Shown piece after piece: positions 1 through 6,190 of a stretch of 18,753 nt of DNA. A program made the translations under genes and the position numbers. This DNA is from JAFGKK01 sp964521085. GTDB lineage: Bacteria > Chloroflexota > Anaerolineae > Anaerolineales > RBG-16-64-43. Location: NCBI GenBank assembly GCA_964521085.1, contig CAZFPL010000059.1:1-18753 (forward strand), in the 5' to 3' direction. A model generated the notes under the pieces. It made no database searches. It was given only the letters and a program-made list of their open reading frames with translations, and was not told where the DNA came from. Position 1 is the stretch's first letter; each line of letters begins with the position of its first letter.

Positions 1-617
1 TGGCCGGCCATGCCGCCGGATGCGATCCCGCGAAGGTCGAGCGCTGGCGGGTGCTGATCCACGGCGTCGCATTCATCCTCGGCTTCAGCCTGATGTTCAT
101 CGCCCTGGGAGCGACCGCCTCGGTTCTCGGGCGGGTGCTGATCCAACACCGGATTTGGATCGCGCGCATCGGCGGCCTGTTGATGGTGATTTTCGGGGCG
201 CAGATGGCCGGCATTATCCATCTGCCTTTTCTGGAATACGGCGGGCGTCCGAACGTGAACCCGAACCCGCGTTGGGGAATCGTTTCATCCGTCCTTGTGG
301 GCTTTGGTTTCGCCACCGGTTGGACCCCCTGCATCGGCCTGGTCCTCGGCTCGGTCCTCACTCTGGCGGCGTATGAAGCATCGCTTTGGAAGGGAATCCT
401 GATGCTTGCCGTCTATGCCGCAGGCATGGCCGTGCCATTCCTGCTCGTCGCGCTGCTGATGGACCGGATGGGAAGATGGATCTGCCGCCTGACGAAGTGG
501 TCGCGGTATATTTCCATCGCCGCCGGTTTGCTGATGATCGTATTCGGAATTCTCTTTGCAACCGATCAGCTGTCGCTGCTCGCGCGTTGGCTGCCCGGCT
601 GGGAGATCGGCCTTTAG
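1..617 (+). CDS. ccdA: CcdA-like cytochrome c biogenesis/thiol-disulfide membrane protein (5' partial)
   Basis: The reading frame is open from base 3, so the start lies outside the window and about 204 residues are visible. The family passes electrons across the membrane from cytoplasmic thioredoxin to extracytoplasmic thiol proteins for cytochrome c maturation or disulfide reduction. The visible part is a chain of hydrophobic helices with short polar loops and contains TGWTPCIGLVLGS, the second of the two conserved Pro-Cys transmembrane motifs of CcdA/DsbD. The first Cys motif, in the N-terminal helix, would be in the missing part. A TlpA-like thioredoxin starts 15 bases downstream, the usual partner, which supports the call. 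The GTG at 51 lies inside a conserved loop and is unlikely to be the true start. Confidence 0.88.
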   Translation, partial: AGHAAGCDPAKVERWRVLIHGVAFILGFSLMFIALGATASVLGRVLIQHRIWIARIGGLLMVIFGAQMAGIIHLPFLEYGGRPNVNPNPRWGIVSSVLVGFGFATGWTPCIGLVLGSVLTLAAYEASLWKGILMLAVYAAGMAVPFLLVALLMDRMGRWICRLTKWSRYISIAAGLLMIVFGILFATDQLSLLARWLPGWEIGL

Positions 618-632
618 AACAGGGATGCCGTC

Positions 633-1208
633 GTGCGGAGTCTGAAAGTAATCGGGCTGCTCGTCTTGGGGGTCGCTCTCGGAGCGGGAACCGGCGTCGC
701 ACTCTGGTTCCTGCCCGGCTCATCCGTGCCGACATCCTCCCCCTCCGGCGTTCAAACGACACCGATCGCCGCCGCGCCGGCGCCGGTCGTCGATGCGTCT
801 GCACCCGGGTTTGCGCTTCCCGACCTGGAAGGGCAGACGGTTAACCTCTCGGACCTGCGCGGGACTGCGGTGATCCTGAACTTTTGGGCGACCTGGTGCG
901 AGCCGTGCCGGGAGGAACTTCCGCTTTTAAACCACATCGCCCAAGATCATCCGGGGTCCCTGGCGGTGATCAGCGTGGACGTCGGTGAACAGGAAGTCGA
1001 TGTTCGATCGTATGCCGAGTCGCTGGACCTGACATCGATCCGTGTCCTGCTGGACCCGACCGGCCAAGTTCGTGACCTTTACCTGGTGCGCGGTTTTCCA
1101 ACGACTTTTTTCATCGATTCCACAGGGGTCATCCAACGGATCAAACTCGGCACGCTGGAATCCTCCGAAATCGAAGCCATCCTGAAGAAGATGGGAGTAA
1201 CTTCTTGA
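633..1208 (+). CDS. TlpA/ResA-like membrane-anchored thioredoxin-family protein
   Basis: A 191-residue protein with a GTG start. An N-terminal hydrophobic segment (about residues 5-28) is a signal anchor or signal peptide, followed by a Pro/Ala/Ser-rich linker to residue 55 and then an AhpC/TSA-Redoxin (TlpA-type) domain. The active site is WCEPC (88-92) and the cis-proline loop is GFPTTFF (154-160), so the redox centre looks intact. Such proteins act outside the cytoplasmic membrane as disulfide reductants, for example on apocytochrome c, and receive electrons from CcdA, the gene just upstream. The stop overlaps the TTG start of the next gene, indicating translational coupling. Whether its substrate is apocytochrome c or another thiol protein cannot be read from the sequence. 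Confidence 0.9.
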   Translation: MRSLKVIGLLVLGVALGAGTGVALWFLPGSSVPTSSPSGVQTTPIAAAPAPVVDASAPGFALPDLEGQTVNLSDLRGTAVILNFWATWCEPCREELPLLNHIAQDHPGSLAVISVDVGEQEVDVRSYAESLDLTSIRVLLDPTGQVRDLYLVRGFPTTFFIDSTGVIQRIKLGTLESSEIEAILKKMGVTS

Positions 1209-2131
1209 GCACCCAAGTGATACTTTACATCCGCAAAGATGATCCGGCCGGCCGACGGGTCCGGGAGTGGTCCGATTCTCTGCAACAGGAATATCCGCAC
1301 ACCGTAGAGGTCCGGGAAGTCGATTCCCGGCCGGAGTGGAAAGAAGCATTCGGCGCGATCGCTCCGGTGGCAGAAGTGAACGGGCGGCGGTTGTCCGTCC
1401 CCCTCACGCAGGCCGAACTTAAAAGCGCGCTGGCTCTGGGACGCGCCATCGGCCAATACCAACAAGAAACCTACGTGCCCAAACCCATACAGGCGCTTTC
1501 GAGCGGCGCAGACCGTTTGGCGCTGTGGTTTTCGCACCATTGGCTGGCCGCGTTCAACGGATTCGTCGGCATCTATCTCGGCCTGGCGTTTCTCGCGCCG
1601 GTCCTGATGAAGGTCGGCGCTCCAACCCCCGCTTCGTGGATCTACGTCGTATACAGATATTCCTGCCACCAGCTGGGGTTTCGCTCCTTTTTCCTTTTCG
1701 GGGAACAGCCCTATTACCCGCGCGACGAATTCGCCGCGGTGACGGGAATCGATCCGAACGACCTCTGGGCGGCGCGCGACTTTGAAGGAAATTCCGTGCT
1801 GGGGTACAAAGTAGCGCTGTGCGAACGGGACGTGGCCATCTATGCCTCCCTTCTGCTGACCGGCATCCTTTACCATTTCCTCCGCCGTAAAATGAAACCC
1901 CTGCATTGGGCTTTGTGGATCATCCTGGGGATCATCCCCATGGGCCTGGATGGCGGCACACAACTCCTCAGTTATCTGCCTTTCCTTAATTTCCCGTTCC
2001 GGGAGAGCACCCCGCTGCTCCGGGTGATAACCGGCTCGTTATTCGGAATCACCAGCGCCTGGTTTGCCTATCCCTACGTGCAGGAAAGCATGGACGAAGA
2101 CCTCGCCGCGAAGCCTCCCTCCCGCGCATGA
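1205..2131 (+). CDS. DUF2085 family membrane protein with N-terminal thioredoxin-like domain lacking cysteines
   Basis: A 308-residue protein starting at a TTG that overlaps the tlpA-like stop. Residues 1-75 look like a glutaredoxin/DUF836 fold (strand VILYIRK, later strand TVEVREVD, then APVAEVNG resembling the cis-Pro region), but the place where CxxC would sit reads KDDPAGR, and the domain has no cysteine. From about residue 105 it becomes a membrane protein with four or five hydrophobic segments. It carries DUF2085 hallmarks: YSCHQLGFRSFFLFG (152-166), LCERDVAIY (205-213) and MGLDGGTQLL (246-255). The function of DUF2085 is unknown. The conserved CHQ and CxRD residues, plus co-transcription with ccdA and tlpA, suggest a redox or metal role, but this is inference. 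The stop overlaps the pgeF start (ATGA). Confidence 0.82.
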   Translation: MSTQVILYIRKDDPAGRRVREWSDSLQQEYPHTVEVREVDSRPEWKEAFGAIAPVAEVNGRRLSVPLTQAELKSALALGRAIGQYQQETYVPKPIQALSSGADRLALWFSHHWLAAFNGFVGIYLGLAFLAPVLMKVGAPTPASWIYVVYRYSCHQLGFRSFFLFGEQPYYPRDEFAAVTGIDPNDLWAARDFEGNSVLGYKVALCERDVAIYASLLLTGILYHFLRRKMKPLHWALWIILGIIPMGLDGGTQLLSYLPFLNFPFRESTPLLRVITGSLFGITSAWFAYPYVQESMDEDLAAKPPSRA

Positions 2132-2910
2132 CCTTCCACGAAAAGGATGGATTGCGGTTCTTTGGCTTCCCCTCCTTATCCGCCGCCGGCTTGCACCATG
2201 GAATCGTGACGCGCCGGGGAGGGATCAGCCGCGCGCCGTATGAATCGTTGAACATGGGGTCATCGGTCGGGGATGATCCGCAAGCGGTCGTGGAAAACCG
2301 CCGCAGGGTATTTGCCCTCTTCGGCCGCGAACCGCAATCGGTCCCCGAACTTTTCCAAGTGCACTCGAACCGGATCCTCCTGGCCCGTTTTCGCGGCGAC
2401 GGGGAACCGCTCCCGCAGGCGGACGGTGTGGTGACGGACTCTCCGGAATTCACGCTTTGCATGCGGTTCGCCGACTGTGTTCCGATTCTGCTCTACGATC
2501 CCAGCCGCCGCGCAGGTGGAATCGCGCACGCCGGGTGGAAAGGCACCGTCGCGAAAGTCGCCGCGTCTGCGGTGGAAGCATTACACGTAAACTTCGGCTC
2601 CCGGCCGGAGGACATTCTCGCGGGCATCGGTCCCTCCATCGGGCCCGATCACTACGCGGTCGGGAAGGATGTTGCGGATGCGGTCCGCTCCGCGTTCGGA
2701 CCGGCCGCCGAGGAATGGCTTTCCCGGCGCGGTAACGCCGTGCATTTGGACCTTTGGGCGGCGAACGAATTCACGCTGCGCCAATCCGGGGTGAAAAAAA
2801 TCGAACTCGCCGGCATCTGCACCGCCTGCCACACGGAGGATTGGTTTTCCCACCGGGCCGAGCACGGCCGGACAGGGCGGTTCGGCGCGCTGATATGGCT
2901 TGAGAAATGA
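2128..2910 (+). CDS. pgeF: Peptidoglycan editing factor PgeF / laccase-domain (YfiH, YlmD, DUF152) protein
   Basis: A 260-residue, full-length cytoplasmic protein starting at an ATG overlapping the previous stop. Family features occur in order: FQVHSNRI (77-83), QADGVVTD (97-104), FADCVPILLYDP (114-125), GIAHAGWKGT (131-140), GIGPSIGPDHYAVG (167-180), CTACHTEDWFSHR (231-243) and RFGALIWL at the end. The predicted Cys/His metal-site residues H79, C117 and H134 are all present. Members are described as polyphenol oxidase or purine nucleoside phosphorylase-like enzymes, and in E. coli as a factor that removes wrongly incorporated residues from peptidoglycan precursors. Which activity applies here cannot be decided. 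In Gram-positives it is ylmD, next to ylmE (yggS), the same order as here. Confidence 0.92.
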   Translation: MTFHEKDGLRFFGFPSLSAAGLHHGIVTRRGGISRAPYESLNMGSSVGDDPQAVVENRRRVFALFGREPQSVPELFQVHSNRILLARFRGDGEPLPQADGVVTDSPEFTLCMRFADCVPILLYDPSRRAGGIAHAGWKGTVAKVAASAVEALHVNFGSRPEDILAGIGPSIGPDHYAVGKDVADAVRSAFGPAAEEWLSRRGNAVHLDLWAANEFTLRQSGVKKIELAGICTACHTEDWFSHRAEHGRTGRFGALIWLEK

Positions 2911-2966
2911 CGGTCTCTGCCGACCGTTGTTGCGGGAAACGCATTTCCCCTTTATCCTCATAGCAC

Positions 2967-3725
2967 ATGCTTATGCCGGATCCAACCTCTCTCGTCGAAC
3001 GCCACCATTTACTTCTCGATCGGATCACCGATGCGGCCGGCCGCGTCCGGCGCGACCCGGCCGGGATCCGTCTTGTCGCGGTGTCCAAAGGCCAGGGAGC
3101 CGGATTGATCCGCGAAGCCTTCGACGCGGGATTGCGCGAGTTCGGAGAAAATTATCTGGAAGAAGCCGAACCGAAGATCCGCGCTCTTGAGTCTTCGATC
3201 ACCTGGCATATGATCGGGCACGTGCAAAGCCGGAAAGCCAAAGGGGTGGTGGAACTTTTCCCTTTCATCCATTCCGTCGACAGCGCACCGCTGGCCAACC
3301 GGCTTTCGCGTTTTGCCGTGGAGCGCGGCAAGACGATCCAGATCCTGATGGAATGCAACCTTTCCGGCGAAACGACGAAATTCGGCTGGCCGGCGGCCGA
3401 TCCTTCGGCTTGGGAATCACTCCTCCGGCAGTGGGAACAAATCCTTCCGCTGCCCGGAATCTCCGCGATCGGACTGATGACGATGGCTCCCTTCTCGGAT
3501 GATCCGGAAGAATCCCGCCCCGTGTTCCGCAGGTTGCGCGAATTAATGGAGACAGCCCGGGCGAGATTCCCGGAGATCCTCGGAGGCGAACTCTCGATGG
3601 GGATGTCGGACGATTTCGAGCAGGCCGTGGAGGAAGGCGCCACCATGATCCGGATCGGGCGGGCGCTGTTCGGCCCCCGGCCGGCGGCGGCGAAAGGCAC
3701 AAATTTATCTGGGCCGATGATATAA
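2967..3725 (+). CDS. yggS: YggS/YlmE family pyridoxal-phosphate homeostasis protein
   Basis: A 252-residue, single-domain fold-type III PLP-binding protein (PROSC/YBL036C family) that binds PLP and buffers B6 vitamers rather than catalysing a known reaction. The PLP lysine is K41 in RLVAVSKG. Other landmarks are GLREFGENYLEEA (55-67), WHMIGHVQSRKAK (80-92), FIHSVDS (100-106), GLMTMAPF (169-176), ELSMGMSDDFEQA (208-220) and MIRIGRALFG (227-236), where the phosphate is held. Two ATGs, at 2967 and 2973, are possible starts and neither has a strong ribosome site. It follows pgeF by 56 bases and is followed by yggT, a common neighbour in many phyla. Confidence 0.93.
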   Translation: MLMPDPTSLVERHHLLLDRITDAAGRVRRDPAGIRLVAVSKGQGAGLIREAFDAGLREFGENYLEEAEPKIRALESSITWHMIGHVQSRKAKGVVELFPFIHSVDSAPLANRLSRFAVERGKTIQILMECNLSGETTKFGWPAADPSAWESLLRQWEQILPLPGISAIGLMTMAPFSDDPEESRPVFRRLRELMETARARFPEILGGELSMGMSDDFEQAVEEGATMIRIGRALFGPRPAAAKGTNLSGPMI

Positions 3726-3726
3726 T
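3718..3726 (+). promoter_or_regulatory. Candidate extended -10 promoter for yggT-yggU
   Basis: TGATATAAT matches the extended -10 consensus (TGnTATAAT) exactly. It sits over the last codons of yggS, about 36 bases before the yggT start. The region 17 bases upstream has no good -35 hexamer, as expected for an extended -10 promoter. A chance match cannot be excluded. Confidence 0.4.
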
Positions 3727-3761
3727 TTCCGCGTGAGGGCAGCCTTCTTCCGGAGTGGCGA

Positions 3762-4004
3762 ATGGTAAATTTCATCAACATGCTGGCCCTGTTGTTGACA
3801 CTGATGGTGTTCGTTTACATTTTGTCGACCTGGGTTTTTCCGCCGTATCACTCATTCCGCAGGGCCCTGGCTTCGATCGTCGAACCGATGCTTGCCCCCA
3901 TTCGCCGGCTTATCCCTCCCATAGGGATGCTCGATTTCAGCCCATTTATTTTTCTAATCCTCGTCCAGGTTCTGGCGACGATCCTGACGGGAGTGCTTCA
4001 TTAG
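3762..4004 (+). CDS. yggT: YggT (YlmG) family small membrane protein
   Basis: An 80-residue protein with two hydrophobic segments (about residues 5-27 and 58-78) separated by a loop containing FRRALASIVEPMLAPIRRLIPPIG. The EP-x-L-x-P-x-R-R pattern of that loop is the YggT/YlmG hallmark. Bacterial YggT proteins are about 80-100 residues in the one-repeat form, so the length is normal. The molecular role is not firmly known; links to cell division, osmotic tolerance and, in plastids, nucleoid or thylakoid organisation have been proposed for relatives. The start has a weak GGAG site at 3752-3755. The gene ends 9 bases before the DUF167 gene, and the pair is frequently adjacent in genomes. Confidence 0.9.
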   Translation: MVNFINMLALLLTLMVFVYILSTWVFPPYHSFRRALASIVEPMLAPIRRLIPPIGMLDFSPFIFLILVQVLATILTGVLH

Positions 4005-4013
4005 GAGGAAAGA

Positions 4014-4346
4014 ATGCGTCGGTTCCGCTTTCATGACGGACGGACTGGATCGGCAATGGCGGTGCACGTCACTCCCCGCTCCCGGAAGAATGAACTGACA
4101 GGGATTTCCCCGGACGGCACCCTGCGGGTCCGGTTGACCGCCCCTCCCGTGGAAGGATCGGCCAACAAGGCGCTTCTGGAGCTTCTGGCCCATATCCTGG
4201 GCGTCCGCGTCAGCGCTCTGGAAATCATCGCGGGGGAAAAGGGGAAAGATAAAATCATCTCGGTCGTCGACCTCGAAGCCCACACCCTGGAAGAACGGGT
4301 TAGGAAGCATTTGAAAGAACACAAACCGGAAGGCGAGGGAAAATAG
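4014..4346 (+). CDS. DUF167/YggU family small protein
   Basis: A 110-residue protein with a strong ribosome site (AGGAGG at 4003-4008, overlapping the yggT stop). The family core is clear: VHVTPRSRKNELTGI (about 17-31), LRVRLTAPPVEGSANKALLELLA (about 37-59) and ALEIIAGEKGKDKIISV (about 68-84). The PPV-x-G-x-AN-x-A motif and the GxxxxxK pattern are diagnostic. YggU structures are known, but no function is assigned. A short charged, lysine-rich tail follows the core. It is translationally tied to yggT and ends the unit that began at pgeF/yggS; a hairpin terminator follows 43 bases later. Confidence 0.9.
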   Translation: MRRFRFHDGRTGSAMAVHVTPRSRKNELTGISPDGTLRVRLTAPPVEGSANKALLELLAHILGVRVSALEIIAGEKGKDKIISVVDLEAHTLEERVRKHLKEHKPEGEGK

Positions 4347-4388
4347 CGCGGCATCCGACCTAGGAAACACCCCTCCCCGAGTTCGCAG

Positions 4389-4416
4389 CGCCCCGGGCAA
4401 ATCGGGGCGTTTTGTT
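4389..4416 (+). terminator. Intrinsic terminator after yggU
   Basis: A 7-bp GC stem, CGCCCCG (4389-4395) with CGGGGCG (4403-4409), closes a 7-base loop and is followed by TTTTGTT. It ends the yggT-yggU unit just before the strong promoter at 4431. Confidence 0.75.
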
Positions 4417-4430
4417 CCCCCGGGTGAAAA

Positions 4431-4459
4431 TTGACAAGCCTTTGGATGGGCTGTATAAT
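4431..4459 (+). promoter_or_regulatory. Perfect sigma-70-type promoter ahead of the rpsU leader/ncRNA
   Basis: TTGACA (4431-4436) and TATAAT (4454-4459) are separated by exactly 17 bases, matching all 12 consensus positions at optimal spacing. Transcription would begin near G4466. It starts just after the yggU terminator and drives the 4466-4657 region and, by read-through, rpsU-infA. No other promoter in the window matches the consensus this closely, implying high, constitutive output. Confidence 0.85.
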
Positions 4460-4465
4460 CCCCCC

Positions 4466-4657
4466 GGTTTTCAGGTTGCCCTTCCGCGCCGGGAAAAGAA
4501 CGATCCGGCCGAACCTGAAGCCCATACGCGGGGTGCTGCTGCAGGATTAGGGATCTGCCGCTTGCGGAGGAGATTCTTCAACGCCGAACCTCTCTTTCCC
4601 AGCTTCCTCTCCTGATCCAAAACTCGGCGATGTCATGTACGCGTCGAGTTTTTTTTT
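4466..4657 (+). ncRNA. Putative structured RNA (stand-alone small RNA or rpsU leader)
   Basis: This stretch of about 190 bases between a perfect promoter and a hairpin plus nine-T terminator has no credible ORF and no tRNA shape. It holds several complementary segments. 4470-4477 pairs perfectly with 4512-4519. 4488-4492 pairs with 4505-4509. 4544-4551 pairs with 4611-4618 (one G-U). 4567-4572 pairs with 4604-4609. The 5' end (CCGGTTTT, 4464-4471) can also pair with AAAACTCGG (4619-4627), giving a closed rod that competes with the terminator. Length, strong promoter and end-to-end pairing recall 6S RNA, but I cannot verify family membership. The alternative is an attenuator leader for rpsU. 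Confidence 0.45.
4619..4657 (+). terminator. Intrinsic terminator between the leader RNA and rpsU
   Basis: AAAACTCGGCG (4619-4629) pairs with CGTCGAGTTTT (4642-4652) with one G-U pair, over a 12-base loop. The run of nine T's spans 4649-4657. It lies 40 bases before rpsU on the same strand, so rpsU needs read-through or its own promoter. Confidence 0.65.
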
Positions 4658-4697
4658 CTCCACAGGCTGCCCCCGTCGCGGAAAGGAGGTGAACAAC

Positions 4698-4901
4698 ATG
4701 GCAACGGTCATTCTTCGTCCGAACGAGAGTCAGGACAGTCTGCTCAAACGATTCCGAAAAAAGGTAACCCGTTCGGGCATTCTCAGCACGGTCCGAAGGA
4801 AGCGCTGGTTCGTCTCGAAAAGCGAGTTACGCCGAATCCAGAAGAAAAAATCCATCCGCAGGCTTAAGCGGCGGGAACGCAAGGTGGATAACGGCGACTA
4901 A
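4698..4901 (+). CDS. rpsU: 30S ribosomal protein bS21
   Basis: A 67-residue, very basic protein. The start at 4698 is fixed by an ideal ribosome site (AAAGGAGGTGA, 4682-4692); the frame is open further upstream to 4635, but that stretch crosses the terminator T-run and is not coding. The sequence ATVILRPNESQDSLLKRFRKKV matches the bS21 N-terminal pattern (V-x-x-x-E-x-x-D-x-x-L-R/K-R-F-K/R-x-x-x), followed by helices rich in Arg and Lys (RRKRWF, KKKSIRRLKRRERK). bS21 sits on the 30S platform near the anti-Shine-Dalgarno end of 16S rRNA and helps initiation. infA follows 53 bases downstream, so two initiation-related genes are grouped. Confidence 0.93.
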   Translation: MATVILRPNESQDSLLKRFRKKVTRSGILSTVRRKRWFVSKSELRRIQKKKSIRRLKRRERKVDNGD

Positions 4902-4954
4902 CCCCCGTTTTTCCACGGGAGGTTGCGACCGATTGGTGCGGCCGGGAGCCAGGC

Positions 4955-5215
4955 ATGACGAAGCAGGAAGAAAAAATCGAAATGGAAGGCCAGATCGTGG
5001 AAGCGCTGCCCGGGACGATGTTCCGGGTATCCCTCTCCAGCGGCCATATGGTGCTTGCCTACCTCTCCGGCAAGATGCGCAAGAATTACATCCGCATCCT
5101 CCTGGGAGACCGCGTAAAAGTGGAGCTTTCCCCCTACGACCTCGACCGCGGGCGAATCACCTACCGCTTTAAAAAATCCGGCGGCGAGGGGGAACCCCTC
5201 GAGGAAACGACATAA
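4955..5215 (+). CDS. infA: Translation initiation factor IF-1
   Basis: An 86-residue S1-like OB-fold protein. Core signatures are IEMEGQIVEALPGTMFRV (about 8-25), GHMVLAYLSGKMRKNYIRILLGD (about 30-52) and VELSPYDLDRGRITYR (about 55-70), nearly the textbook IF-1. The factor binds the 30S A site and cooperates with IF-2 and IF-3 in initiator tRNA selection. The usual length is 70-75 residues; this one has an acidic C-terminal tail of about 14 residues (SGGEGEPLEETT) with no obvious role. The ribosome site is modest (GGGAG at 4943-4947). Its stop lies one base before the shared palindromic terminator. Confidence 0.95.
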   Translation: MTKQEEKIEMEGQIVEALPGTMFRVSLSSGHMVLAYLSGKMRKNYIRILLGDRVKVELSPYDLDRGRITYRFKKSGGEGEPLEETT

Positions 5216-5265
5216 CCGGATAAAAAAAGAACCGGAGCGTACGCTCCGGTTCTTTTTTTATCCGG
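5216..5265. terminator. Bidirectional terminator, 50-bp perfect palindrome
   Basis: The two halves, centred between 5240 and 5241, are exact reverse complements over 25 bases each. The GC core (AACCGGAGCG/CGCTCCGGTT) is flanked by A7 on one side and T7 on the other, so each strand shows a stem followed by a T-tract. It ends infA (+) and the heat-shock operon at prmA (-). The prmA stop codon (5258-5260) lies inside it. Confidence 0.92.
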
Positions 5266-6190
5266 GTCCAAGCTTTTCCGCCAGCAGGGTTACCCAATCT
5301 TCGCGGGTTTTCTTCTCCGCCAGCCGCATTCCACTCTCCGCAAGGGCCCCTTCCACCGCCGCCGATTGATCCGCAAGTATCCCCGAAAGAATCAGGCAGC
5401 CGCCCGGCTGAACCACATCCGCCAGAGAAGCGCGCAGCATCGCTTGCAGAACCCCCGCCAGAATATTCGCCACAACGACCGGCCCGGACCGTTTCTCGTT
5501 GAGCAGATCCTGAAGCGAGCCGAGCCGCACATCGAACCGGGTTTCCACGTCGTTGGTGATGGCGTTTTCCCGCGCCACCCTCACCGCTTCCGGATCGACA
5601 TCCCATCCCGTCGCCCGGGCGGCTCCCAACCGCAGGGCGGCAATTGCCAGAATCCCGGAGCCGCATCCCAAATCGATGACTTCCATTCCCGGGACCACCC
5701 GCTCTTCGAGGGCCTCAAGGCACAACTGCGTAGTCGGATGCATCCCGGTTCCGAACGCCATTCCCGGATCGAGCCGGAGGATCACGTCACCCTCCGCCGC
5801 ATTCCATTCCAACCAGGAGGGAACGATCACCAAATGCTTTCCGATCCGGATGGGATGGTAGTTCTTTTTCCACTCCAGCGACCAATCCGTCTCAACCACT
5901 TCCCGGAAGACAGGCTCCGGGATGGGGCTGATTCGGCCGAGGTGCCAGAGCGCTTCCTCCAAGGAGGCGCGGCGGAGTCCGAGATCCGTATCCCAAGGAA
6001 GGTATGCCCGGACCGTCAGCGGGCCCCGCGGTCTGCCCTCGCCGTCCGGATCCGGTTCGATTTCTTCATATCCGAGGGTTACACCCCCCGGCGCGAATCG
6101 CGCCATCACATCGGCGACCGATTCCGAGAGCTCTTCGTTCACCCGCACCGATGCTTCCAGCCAGACCGGCGGGGTGCTTTTTTCAGTCAT
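5258..6190 (-). CDS. prmA: Ribosomal protein L11 methyltransferase
   Basis: A 310-residue protein, a normal length for PrmA. It uses S-adenosylmethionine to methylate amino groups of ribosomal protein L11. Residues 1-115 form the substrate-recognition region, ending in WSLEWKKNYHPIRIGKHLVI, a typical PrmA stretch. The methyltransferase domain follows, with LDPGMAFGTGMHPTT (140-154), DLGCGSGILAIAALRLGA (173-190, the SAM loop), the acidic end of strand 2 (WDVDPEAV), VANILAGVL (240-248) and LILSGIL (266-272). The ATG start overlaps the 3' end of dnaJ by 8 bases, so it is the last gene of the hrcA operon, an order seen in other bacteria. Its stop falls within the shared terminator. Confidence 0.94.
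   Translation of the reverse strand: MTEKSTPPVWLEASVRVNEELSESVADVMARFAPGGVTLGYEEIEPDPDGEGRPRGPLTVRAYLPWDTDLGLRRASLEEALWHLGRISPIPEPVFREVVETDWSLEWKKNYHPIRIGKHLVIVPSWLEWNAAEGDVILRLDPGMAFGTGMHPTTQLCLEALEERVVPGMEVIDLGCGSGILAIAALRLGAARATGWDVDPEAVRVARENAITNDVETRFDVRLGSLQDLLNEKRSGPVVVANILAGVLQAMLRASLADVVQPGGCLILSGILADQSAAVEGALAESGMRLAEKKTREDWVTLLAEKLGPG

Noticed and set aside
2910..2932. Hairpin after pgeF (ACGGTC/GACCGT) as a terminator
   Set aside because: Only six base pairs and no T-tract; yggS follows within 57 bases without a convincing promoter, so read-through is more likely.
4460..4660. tRNA, SRP RNA or tmRNA in the rpsU leader
   Set aside because: No T-loop or anticodon arm pattern, no SRP GGAAG-type apical motif and no tmRNA-like ends could be found.
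4635..4697. Upstream start for rpsU at 4635
   Set aside because: The extra codons run through the terminator loop and T-run; the ideal ribosome site AAAGGAGGTGA and bS21 homology fix the start at 4698.
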